Source: Lonicera japonica
Lineage: Eukaryota > Streptophyta > Magnoliopsida > Dipsacales > Caprifoliaceae
Direction of reading: 5' to 3'
DNA length: 64,000 nucleotides
Assembly: GCA_021464415.1 (NCBI GenBank)
Contig: CM038463.1
Span: 186,001 to 250,000 of the forward strand
The notes under the pieces were generated by a model. That model made no database searches. It was not told where the DNA came from and was given only the letters and a program-made list of their open reading frames with translations. Made by a program: the position numbers and the translations under genes. Positions 28,401-37,849 of the stretch are shown here, in pieces; position 1 is the stretch's first letter, and every line of letters starts with the position of its first letter.

Positions 28401-30867
28401 TGTCAATGAAACGAACAGGATGGATCTGATCCTTCTGTTGTTGTCGTCCTTAGCGTAGAAAACACGACGCCTCTACGGTATGCACACACGAACGAGATGA
28501 GATCTTGCTTGGTGTACTAGCGCCCTCTAGGGTTCTCTCTGCTATTTCGAATTTTCTTGCCTCTCTCAATTTCGTTGACGGCCAAGAAGAACAAAGGTTC
28601 CCTTTTATAAGGGAACCCTAGTGAGAACCCTAAGCAACAAACGAACTGGGCCCAAGTCCAACTTGGCCCGTTTTAATTCGTTTTGATCCAACTCGTTTTG
28701 GTGTGCGACCCTGTAGGTTTTACACTCTTTGGCCGTACAATTAAAACCCGTTTTATTATACGAACAGTAAGCGGTTTCTAGTAAAACATTACTATTATCC
28801 AAAGGGTATAAAGGTCAAAAACGACACAACCTTAAATTGATATTTCACACATTAACTCCTTTTGTCAATCGATATCTAGATTGAACACAAGACTAGGCAA
28901 GTGTCATTCTTGTATAGTTCAATCTTTATTTCTTGATCTCTAAGTATAATTAATCCAAAACAAATGACATCTCATTTGTGCATGGCCATGCAAATATTAA
29001 TTACACTTATCAAGGGGCCCAACGATATCTCTCTCAATATATGAGAGTGACAAATCCCATCTTGATCAACCACATACCTCTACATAGTTCATAGTATGCT
29101 CGGTCATCATCTTTATAATTACTCGGTCAAGAGCAACGTTTGATAATGCCTGACATGCTAATCCCTATGTTGGTAACCATGGCGATCTCAGGTCTGAGGA
29201 TAATACGATATCACAAATGGGGAACATCACTGATGACATTATATAACACTCCTCGCAGTGTCCCCAAAGCGGGTCAGTCCAATACTTTGTTCCCTAACAA
29301 GTATCAGTATGTTCAGCTTGATATCTCCATATCCATGACTTGTGGAACATAGTCATCAGCTGACCCATACTCTAATCATTATATCAATGTGATCCTAGGT
29401 TATTGATACATGATTAGGGGCATCTAAACAATATTATTATTACATTACTAGCATCCCACAATCTAGTCACGTACTTGATGAACTAGTATTAATAAATATT
29501 ATTTACAAGAGATTATAAAGTAAAATAAATAAACTTTATTAATAACAATAAGCATAAGATATCCAAGTACAAATCATAATCTATGAATAGTCCTAGGACA
29601 TATCTCTTTCACTAGCAACCTTGCCAATTACATATCTCATCAAACCTGGAACTTTCCTAGCTGGTTTGCTCATCAGTTCCCCCATATCATGGGGGAAATC
29701 AACAACATTCTTCTCCCCACAGTTCCAAAGGATGACAGGTACATTTGGCCATTCTCTGCTCATGGAGAAGTTCATTTCAAAGATGCCTATGTATTCTACA
29801 GCCCCCCTAAAGCAGATAACTGGTTCAAGCTATTGTGGAAGAGCTATATTCCACCCAGAGTCTCTTGTACTGCTTGGAAAATTTTCAATGACAGACTCCC
29901 CTCCCAGGATCAGCTTCAGAAAAGAGGCATGCACATTGTCTCTAGGTGTGAAATGTGCAAGTTACATGTAGAAACAACAGAGCACCTCCTTGTGTCCTGT
30001 AAGTTTGCTAACTCCATTTGGAGATGGATATGGAATGTTTTCAACATCAAGCAGCACATACCCAATTCAATCTCTCAATTGTGGTCTGTGGTAAGGGCAT
30101 TTAAAGGTAGCAGTCAAATTAAAAGGCTTCTGATTGTAAGCAATCTCCTTGGGTTCCATTTGATTTGGGAAAATAGGAACAGATGCATTTTTGATGGGGC
30201 TAAGCCTGTTTCCTCCAGCACTATACACCATCTTAAAGGTCTTATTAGAGACATAGCCCCCCTGGTTAAAGGCCACATGCACAACCACATGTCAGATTTC
30301 TCCACAATAAAAGCCTTGGATATTAAAGGCAACAGGCCCACTGCAACTGTTATCACTGAAGTGAACTGGTTCCCCCCCCTCCCTGGATGGATCAAGATCA
30401 ACACAGATGGCCTAGCTTTGGGCTCTCCAGGAACAGCAGCCATTGGAGGAATAGTCAGAAATCACAGAGGTTTTTTCTTAGGAGCTTTCTGCAAACAGAT
30501 TGGCATTGCTAATGCCTTCACAGCTGAGCTCTTAGCATTCATTCAAGCTATTGATATAGCTTATGAGAAAGGATGGAGGAAGATTTGGGTTGAAATGGAC
30601 TCCCTCATCCTGGCTAATAGAGTTCTGAAAAGAGAGTTCAAACCCCCTTGGCAATTGGAAAACCTGTGGTACAATTGCAGGAAGAAAATGGATAGCATGA
30701 CTCTTAGAGTCTCCCACATTTACAGAGAAGGAAATCAAGCTGCAGATAAGCTGTCAAAAATGGGTTTACATCATCACAATCTCACATGGTGGTCCTCTAT
30801 ACCTCAAGGGTTAAATGGTTACATTTCTCATGATTACTCAGGCCTCCATAATTACAGGTTCAAGTAA
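25403..30867 (+). pseudogene. LINE ORF2, family C, interrupted by a solo LTR (1375 codons without it)
   Basis: Starts MKILFWNLRG at the ATGA overlap. The first block (to 28279) holds the endonuclease (GDFN, SDH), RT (GVRQGDPLSP; YADD at 688-691, codon start 27464) and connector. After the LTR and one TSD copy, the same frame continues at 29617 through the zf-RVT (CEMCKLHVETTEHLLVSC) and RNase H (NTDG, AELLA, EMDS, REGNQAAD) to NYRFK and TAA at 30867. Subtracting 1337 bp leaves 1375 codons plus stop, the same as E1 and E3. Apart from the LTR it looks intact, so the insertion is younger than the LINE. Confidence 0.93.
28280..29611 (-). repeat. Solo LTR of a Ty1/copia element in E4 ORF2
   Basis: 1332 bp running TGTTAGGAAATTAGG to TCTCTTTCA, flanked by a 5-bp duplication CTAGC (28275-28279 and 29612-29616). 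It is closely similar to the two LTRs of the copia element at 53875-59363 and lies in the same orientation. No internal domain is present: typical of LTR-LTR recombination. Confidence 0.92.
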
Positions 30868-31663
30868 CCATCTGCTCACTACCCCTCTCAGCCTTTCCTC
30901 TAGTCTCATAGCAGCCTTAGACACAGATTTTTTCTGCAGTCTTGCTGGAACTGCCACTTCAGTACTTCTTTCAATTAATTATACCTCTCAGCTCCACAGT
31001 ACAAATCTTAGAGCTGGCAGCCACAATCCTCATTGCTTCTACTCAGGAACTTTACATTTGAGGGCTCAGTTAGGTGGTGTTCATAAGTCTCTAATTTATC
31101 TGGAGATTTTGAGGGACAGAAATGGTTTTGTGGGTTGCAGAAACAGAACTTCAGGTGTTGCAGCAAATCACTCAAGGCCTACTTTCTTGTTGCATACAGT
31201 CTTTTACAAGTCCACTCTCTCAACTCTTTGTGTGCAGGGGATTCTTAGAGATAGAAGTTCTCATCTGGTCATCCTTATCCACCCAGCCCAGCCTTGCATC
31301 CAGGCAGCTTCTACAGCAGATGATACTCAGGCAGGCTATACAAATTCCTTTGCTGCTACAGTGCTTTGTATTTGGTGGTTTTTTCTGTTTATTTTTTGTA
31401 GTAAGCAAGCTTTTAGCCTTTTCATTATGGGCCAGTCATGTATAGTCTTTTATGTAGGCCCTTTGTTCTTAGATAATTGCTGTGTGGACTGCTCTCCTTC
31501 AGTCCATAAAGCAATTATAGTGTTTTCTATTATTGAACACAACATCATCAAGAATTGGCTTTTTTGTAAGGCTTTGGGGGTGAGCCACATACACCTTCCA
31601 ATTTGTATCTTTATTTTCATTTTTATGATATGCCTCTAGCTCCTTTGGGGAGGTAGAGATTTT
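30868..31663 (+). other. E4 3' UTR (family C type)
   Basis: It contains the TTTTGAGGGACAGAAATGG box (about 31108-31126); TGGACT (31485-31490) with AGTCCA (31501-31506); TGGCT (31556-31560) with AGCCA (31583-31587) around a conserved GCTTTGGGGGTG loop segment; and the terminal stem CTCTAGCTCC/GGGAGGTAGAG at 31634-31658. Confidence 0.78.
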
Positions 31664-31878
31664 AAAAAAAAAAAAAAAAACCCTAAACCCTAAACCCTAA
31701 ACCCTAAACCCTAAACCCTAAACCCTAAACCCTAAACCCTAAACCCTAAACCCTAAAACCCTAAACCCTAAAACCCTAAAACCCTAAACCCTAAACCCTA
31801 AACCCTAAACCCTAAACTCTAAACCCTAAACCCCTAAACCCTAAACCCTAAACCCTAAACCCTAAACCCTAAACCCTA
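31664..31878 (+). repeat. Poly(A) plus telomeric tract T4, slightly degenerate
   Basis: Seventeen A, then about 198 bp of CCCTAAA (31681-31878) with several CCCTAAAA, one CTCTAAA and one CCCCTAAA variant. It ends CCCTA, fused directly to E5 ORF1 codons. Confidence 0.96.
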
Positions 31879-33787
31879 CCTATTCCATACTCTAAAGGGA
31901 ACTTGCCTGCTATTAAAATCGATGAACATGTTTATCAAAAATCTATCAATGCTTGTCAACTCAACCTTATTGGTAGACTTATTCTCCCAAAAGGATCCCC
32001 TCCCACCACAACCTCTGATCTTCATGCAAAGTTGCAATCCAAATGGAATCTCAAGAATAACTACATCCTTACCCCAGTTGGTAGAGGGTTTTTCTGCATT
32101 AGGTTCCAAAGCAAAGAGGACCAAAACATTGCCTTTTTGGCTGGTCATTTGAACCTAAGCCCTGGAAGCTTCAGGCTTCAGCCTTGGACCAAGGATTTCA
32201 ACCCCCAAAACCAAAAAAGCTCCATTTGTAATGTGTGGATTCGTCTTCATGATCTTGCTCAAGATTACTGGGATCCTCACATTTTGATTAGTATTGCTAG
32301 CCTAGTTGGTTTACCACAGGCCATTGACAAAAATACCTTGCATTTTACTTTTGGTCATTATGCTAGGTTGAAGGTGGAAGTTGACTTATTGCACCAACAA
32401 CCCTCTAGACTTTTGGTTGAAAGGGAGGGTTTCAGCTTTGAAGTCCCAGTCACCTATGAAAATCTGCCTAACTTTTGCTCACATTGTCACTATATTGGGC
32501 ATTTGGTGGGTGAATGTAGAGCTCTCATAAATATACAAGCAATTTCGACCAAAGAGAGGAATAACAAGGTAGGCAACCTGCCTATTGCCAATGCCAATTT
32601 CAAAGCCTTCAAAGTGAACAACACTAAACATACTCCTGCTCCTCCTAACCAAGATAAGTCTCAAAATGCCCCTTCTATTAGCAATTCTTCTCATTTTGTT
32701 AATGATACTGGGCATCCTTCATTGGTTGAGATACCTAAACATGATCAAAAGTCTGCAGAAATCTCTCATTTGCCTTTGATCAATCCTCACAGCTCTTCAG
32801 GGGAAACTGTTGTCCCCTGTTCAGTCTCCTCGAAAGAGAACAAAAGCACTGCCAATCCAATGCTCCACAATTCTTCTTTCTACAAGCAGAGCACTCCAAC
32901 CCCATCCACTAACAGATCTCTTTCCACATCCCATAATTCTTTTAAGGTTAAACAAAAGTTTCAAAACCAGTTTGACCCAATTTCGGATCTTCACTGGGAA
33001 GATGATGGTGAAGGTGAAAATTGGAACTGTTTTGGCAGTTCCGAGGATGATGACAACTCCTCCATGGGAGGCTACTCTCCTGTAGGTCCTACCCATTTTA
33101 GAGAAGCTCATAATCTTAATGTTCAGGAGGCCCTCAACTGGAGTTCTATGGCTGAAGAGGATCCTTTGAAGTCAATGGAAGCCCTGGCAGATGAACAATT
33201 GGCTGTTGCTTTAAATTAGCATAACCAAAATGCAGAAACAGGGGACTGTATTCAGTTGCTTCAGGACACCAATTCTTCCATTTTGAATCAAAATTTCCCA
33301 CCTCTGAGCTCTAGCCTATCCCCCCCCCTCCATACACCATAAATCTCAACCTTCATCCTCCTCTAATTATTCCCCATCAAGCGGCTCCTCTTACACCCCT
33401 TCCACTACATCCAAAATTCAGAAAACCAAAAAGACCCCCAACACCCCATTGCACAAGCTAAAGAAAATGTCTAAGGCTGCCATAAGAGAAGCCAATGCCA
33501 TCTCTAGGCTCTCCAAGTCCAGCACCAATCACACACAGCATAATCCTGAGGAGTATCAATGGAATCTGCTCCTAGCAGATCAGCAGAAAAGAAATGATGC
33601 CTCTACTTCAGTTTTGAGTGCTTTGGCAAATTCTGATCAGAATAGGGCAAGCCAAGTAGCTACTGAAGTTTCTCATGTGAATGAAGGTTGGAAAGTTATC
33701 ATTCATCCTCAACATCAACCCATTAAAGCAATTTCCACTAACAAAGAGGACAATTCTGCAGAATTACTCCCAGCAGGCAATGTCTGA
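31879..33787 (+). pseudogene. LINE ORF1, family B, 5'-truncated and mutated
   Basis: The frame starts at the telomere junction with codons for PIPYSKGN, the exact counterpart of E2, then DUF4283, zinc knuckle CSHCHYIGHLVGEC and the acidic SDLHWEDDGEGENWN motif. TAG at 33217-33219 ends the first frame; indels around 33325-33345 shift it, and a last block (33449-33787) ends in NSAELLPAGNV, matching the E2 C terminus. Both family B copies end here and pass into 3' UTR, so this is the native family B end. Confidence 0.88.
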
Positions 33788-34122
33788 GTTGCTTCAGTTC
33801 TGCTTGCTTCTCAGTTTTGGCATGTCCTTTATCTATGTTCATGAGGCAATGTCCTAATCTTAATGTTCTTGAGGCCCTGCTTTCTTCTGTTTGATTGGCC
33901 ACCTGTTTAGGCCCTGCTTTCTTCTCTTTAGCCTTTGTTTAGTCTTTCCCAGGTCCTTTTGAATTGTTTGGTGGACTTTTTGGTTGTTTCCTCTAAGTCC
34001 ATTTTACAATTTTGGTTCTTTTCATTGTGTTTTTTGGAGGTCATTGGGGAAGGCCTTTTGTTTCCCCCTCCTTTTTCCTTTTTTAATGGCATTACTCTAT
34101 AGCCCTCGGGCTTAGAGGATTT
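33788..34122 (+). other. E5 3' UTR (family B type)
   Basis: About 335 nt, shorter than in E2. Hairpins: GTGGACTT (33971-33978) with AAGTCCAT (33995-34002); GGGGAA (34046-34051) with TTTCCCC (34061-34067); terminal CTCTATAGCCC/GGGCTTAGAG at 34095-34117. Confidence 0.78.
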
Positions 34123-34193
34123 AAAAAAAAAAAAAAAACCCTAAACCCTAAACCCTAAACCCTAAACCCTAAACCCTAATCCCTAAACCCTAA
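34123..34193 (+). repeat. Poly(A) plus telomeric tract T5
   Basis: Sixteen A, then eight CCCTAAA-type units (34139-34193), one reading CCCTAAT. Confidence 0.95.
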
Positions 34194-36102
34194 CACCCCT
34201 TATTTTAAGGGTGATCTGCCAGCCATCAAATTAGATGAAAGCACATACCAAAAAGCCTTAGAAAAGTGCAAATTTAATTTAATTGGCAGAGTCATTTTAC
34301 CAAAAGGTGCTGAACCAATCAAATCTGCAGCCCTGCATTCTAAGCTATCCTCCATCTGGCACCTCACAAAGGCATGGACCATCTCACCTCTTGGGAAAGG
34401 GTACTACTGCCTCAGATTTTCTGATGCTAATGATCAGCACATAGCATGGACTGGTGGGCAAAAGCAGTTGAAGCCAGGTATTATCAAGCTCTCTCCTTGG
34501 GTGCAAGACTTTGTCCCTGAAAAACTGAAACAAACTAATGCCCAAGTATGGGTCAGATTGTATACTTTGCCCTGGGAATACTGGGATGAAACTTTACTTT
34601 TGAGTATTGGGAGAACCATAGGCATTCCTTTACTTGTTGATCCTGCAACTCTTCGAAGAGATTTCTGTCTGTATGCTAGAATTCTTGTGGATGTTGATCT
34701 GCAGCTCATATTGCCCTCAAGAGTGCTTGTTGAGAGAGATGGTTTCAGCTTCGAGGTCAATGTTACTTATGAGCAGCTACCTGACTTTTGCACACATTGC
34801 TCTTCAGTAGGGCACTTTGTGGGAGATTGCAGAACTCTTAAAAAGATGCAGGAGGAATCTAACAGAACATCTGATAACAGAATCAAACAGCAGCAGAAGA
34901 AAAAAACTCAGATACACTTAAAGAGCACAGCCAATCCTCCTTTATCTGCTAATGCTGGTTCAGTGCTCCCTTCTTCTGGGGAACCCAATGCTACTCACAC
35001 CTTTCATAATGTCACAAGTATAGAGACTCACACCTCTTCCCTCTTTAATGCTATGCCTCCTCCCAGAAGCACAATCAATGCAACAACCCTAAACCCTAAA
35101 CCCTAAACCCTAAACCCTAAACCCTAAACCCTAAACCCTAAACCCTAAACCCTAAACCCCTTATTTTAAGGGTGATCTGCCAGCCATCAAATTAGATGAA
35201 AGCACATACCAAAAAGCCTTAGAAAAGTGCAAATTTAATTTAATTGGCAGAGTCATTTTACCAAAAGGTGCTGAACCAATCAAATCTGCAGCCCTGCATT
35301 CTAAGCTATCCTCCATCTGGCACCTCACAAAGGCATGGACCATCTCACCTCTTGGGAAAGGGTACTACTGCCTCAGATTTTCTGATGCTAATGATCAGCA
35401 CATAGCATGGACTGGTGGGCAAAAGCAGTTGAAGCCAGGTATTATCAAGCTCTCTCCTTGGGTGCAAGACTTTGTCCCTGAAAAACTGAAACAAACTAAT
35501 GCCCAAGTATGGGTCAGATTGTATACTTTGCCCTGGGAATACTGGGATGAAACTTTACTTTTGAGTATTGGGAGAACCATAGGCATTCCTTTACTTGTTG
35601 ATCCTGCAACTCTTCGAAGAGATTTCTGTCTGTATGCTAGAATTCTTGTGGATGTTGATCTGCAGCTCATATTGCCCTCAAGAGTGCTTGTTGAGAGAGA
35701 TGGTTTCAGCTTCGAGGTCAATGTTACTTATGAGCAGCTACCTGACTTTTGCACACATTGCTCTTCAGTAGGGCACTTTGTGGGAGATTGCAGAACTCTT
35801 AAAAAGATGCAGGAGGAATCTAACAGAACATCTGATAACAGAATCAAACAGCAGCAGAAGAAAAAAACTCAGATACACTTAAAGAGCACAGCCAATCCTC
35901 CTTTATCTGCTAATGCTGGTTCAGTGCTCCCTTCTTCTGGGGAACCCAATGCTACTCACACCTTTCATAATGTCACAAGTATAGAGACTCACACCTCTTC
36001 CCTCTTTAATGCTATGCCTCCTCCCAGAAGCACAATCAATGCAACAACCCTAAACCCTAAACCCTAAACCCTAAACCCTAAACCCTAAACCCTAAACCCT
36101 AA
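34194..36102 (+). repeat. Two extra tandem copies of [0.9-kb ORF1 fragment + telomere tract]
   Basis: Segment 34194-35088 encodes family C ORF1 from TPYFKGDLPAIKLDE through DUF4283 and the zinc knuckle to ...INATT, then turns into CCCTAAA repeats (35087-35157). The same segment recurs at 35157-36049 with its own tract (36048-36102), and a third time at 36103, where it continues into full E6. The spacing is 961 and 948 bp. The three are almost identical (one G/A difference noticed, CAGTTGAAG against CAGTTAAAG). Copies 1 and 3 share the junction CCCTAACACCCC; copy 2 has CCCTAAACCCC. Confidence 0.95.
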
Positions 36103-36103
36103 C

Positions 36104-37849
36104 ACCCCTTATTTTAAGGGTGATCTGCCAGCCATCAAATTAGATGAAAGCACATACCAAAAAGCCTTAGAAAAGTGCAAATTTAATTTAATTGGCAGAG
36201 TCATTTTACCAAAAGGTGCTGAACCAATCAAATCTGCAGCCCTGCATTCTAAGCTATCCTCCATCTGGCACCTCACAAAGGCATGGACCATCTCACCTCT
36301 TGGGAAAGGGTACTACTGCCTCAGATTTTCTGATGCTAATGATCAGCACATAGCATGGACTGGTGGGCAAAAGCAGTTAAAGCCAGGTATTATCAAGCTC
36401 TCTCCTTGGGTGCAAGACTTTGTCCCTGAAAAACTGAAACAAACTAATGCCCAAGTATGGGTCAGATTGTATACTTTGCCCTGGGAATACTGGGATGAAA
36501 CTTTACTTTTGAGTATTGGGAGAACCATAGGCATTCCTTTACTTGTTGATCCTGCAACTCTTCGAAGAGATTTCTGTCTGTATGCTAGAATTCTTGTGGA
36601 TGTTGATCTGCAGCTCATATTGCCCTCAAGAGTGCTTGTTGAGAGAGATGGTTTCAGCTTCGAGGTCAATGTTACTTATGAGCAGCTACCTGACTTTTGC
36701 ACACATTGCTCTTCAGTAGGGCACTTTGTGGGAGATTGCAGAACTCTTAAAAAGATGCAGGAGGAATCTAACAGAACATCTGATAACAGAATCAAACAGC
36801 AGCAGAAGAAAAAAACTCAGATACACTTAAAGAGCACAGCCAATCCTCCTTTATCTGCTAATGCTGGTTCAGTGCTCCCTTCTTCTGGGGAACCCAATGC
36901 TACTCACACCTTTCATAATGTCACAAGTATAGAGACTCACACCTCTTCCCTCTTTAATGCTATGCCTCCTCCCAGAAGCACAATCAATGCAACAACCACT
37001 CTTCTCACCCACCCTAACTCTTATGACCCAACCAACACTGACTCAGTTGTTAAAAACCACCAACCTCCAGAGAATTTCTTGGTGCCCACTCTTGGTGACA
37101 ATGTCCACATTAACTCCAACCAACAGCAAGATGTACCCTCTACCTTTCACCCTCAAGCCATGCAGACTCCTGCCTTCACTAAATCCAATTCCTCCAATTC
37201 TATTGAATCATTTGTTCCTGACACTTTGCCAGTCCAGCATCCCACTTCTCCCACCAGGAGTAATGACTCAATTAACTCTCACAAACCTCTCAACTCCACC
37301 TCCACCTACACCTCTACCAACAGTTTTGCTCCCCTGCAAGGAAGATTTTGGGGAGATGAAGAAGATGAACCTCCAATTCAATCTTATGTGCACAGTGCAG
37401 ATGATAATATGGGCCTATCTGACCCACAGTTATGTGTTCAGCTTGAGGAAGATCTGGACACATCAGTCCTAAACCAAGAAACTCCAGAGCACCTAAAAAG
37501 CACTGGGTACCTCTCCTCTTTGTACTCAGACTCCTCCCCCTCTATCAGCAAAACTCTACACTCTCCCAGTGAGTCTGAATACCTCCCCTCATCTCCCATT
37601 AACTCATCTCCCCTTTTTTCCTCTCCCTCATTCATTCCCTCTGTCCCTCTCATTAAGACAACATCCAATAAAGCCAAGAGAAAGAAGGACAAGAAAGAAC
37701 AAGCAGAAATAGAGGCCATGATTAAGGCAGGTGTCTCTAAGTCAGCCATTGACTTCTGCTTCAGGTCAAACCCTGAAGAGAATAAATCAGCTTCAGCTAA
37801 TTCTCCTGCATCCTCTCTGAGGACTAAAAGGCACACTTTTCACCAATGA
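36104..37849 (+). CDS. LINE ORF1, family C, 5'-partial
   Basis: Open from the telomere junction (codons TPYFKGDLPAI) to TGA at 37849. DUF4283 is followed by zinc knuckle CTHCSSVGHFVGDC, then a Ser/Pro/Asn-rich tail with FAPLQGRFWGDEEDEPP, CVQLEEDLDTSVLNQETP and a basic end (RTKRHTFHQ). It lacks the N-terminal half and start codon. The stop overlaps the next ATG as ATGA (37846-37849). Confidence 0.88.
   Translation, partial: TPYFKGDLPAIKLDESTYQKALEKCKFNLIGRVILPKGAEPIKSAALHSKLSSIWHLTKAWTISPLGKGYYCLRFSDANDQHIAWTGGQKQLKPGIIKLSPWVQDFVPEKLKQTNAQVWVRLYTLPWEYWDETLLLSIGRTIGIPLLVDPATLRRDFCLYARILVDVDLQLILPSRVLVERDGFSFEVNVTYEQLPDFCTHCSSVGHFVGDCRTLKKMQEESNRTSDNRIKQQQKKKTQIHLKSTANPPLSANAGSVLPSSGEPNATHTFHNVTSIETHTSSLFNAMPPPRSTINATTTLLTHPNSYDPTNTDSVVKNHQPPENFLVPTLGDNVHINSNQQQDVPSTFHPQAMQTPAFTKSNSSNSIESFVPDTLPVQHPTSPTRSNDSINSHKPLNSTSTYTSTNSFAPLQGRFWGDEEDEPPIQSYVHSADDNMGLSDPQLCVQLEEDLDTSVLNQETPEHLKSTGYLSSLYSDSSPSISKTLHSPSESEYLPSSPINSSPLFSSPSFIPSVPLIKTTSNKAKRKKDKKEQAEIEAMIKAGVSKSAIDFCFRSNPEENKSASANSPASSLRTKRHTFHQ

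Larger units (their letters stand above)
22368..31680 (+). mobile_element. LINE E4 (family C), full length, split by a solo LTR
   Basis: Complete family C element: leader, intact ORF1, ORF2 carrying a solo copia LTR with 5-bp TSD, 3' UTR and a 17-nt A run. Its ORF proteins and 3' UTR differ clearly from family A, yet the leader, ORF overlap, ORF2 length and terminal hairpin are conserved. Confidence 0.94.
31879..34138 (+). mobile_element. LINE E5 (family B), 5'-truncated, gag-only
   Basis: It begins inside ORF1 just before DUF4283 and ends with the family B 3' UTR and a 16-nt A run (34123-34138). Like E2 it has no ORF2, although its 3' half is continuous, so the lack of pol is shared by two independent copies. 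Confidence 0.9.

Noticed and set aside
29140..29352. 70-codon frame in the copia LTR (repeated at 58891-59103)
   Set aside because: It lies inside the LTR, repeats only because the LTR repeats, and has no known domain.
35161..36291. Three identical minus-strand frames of 60 and 108 codons in the E6 repeats
   Set aside because: Complement of the triplicated DUF4283 coding segment; identity is due to the duplication.
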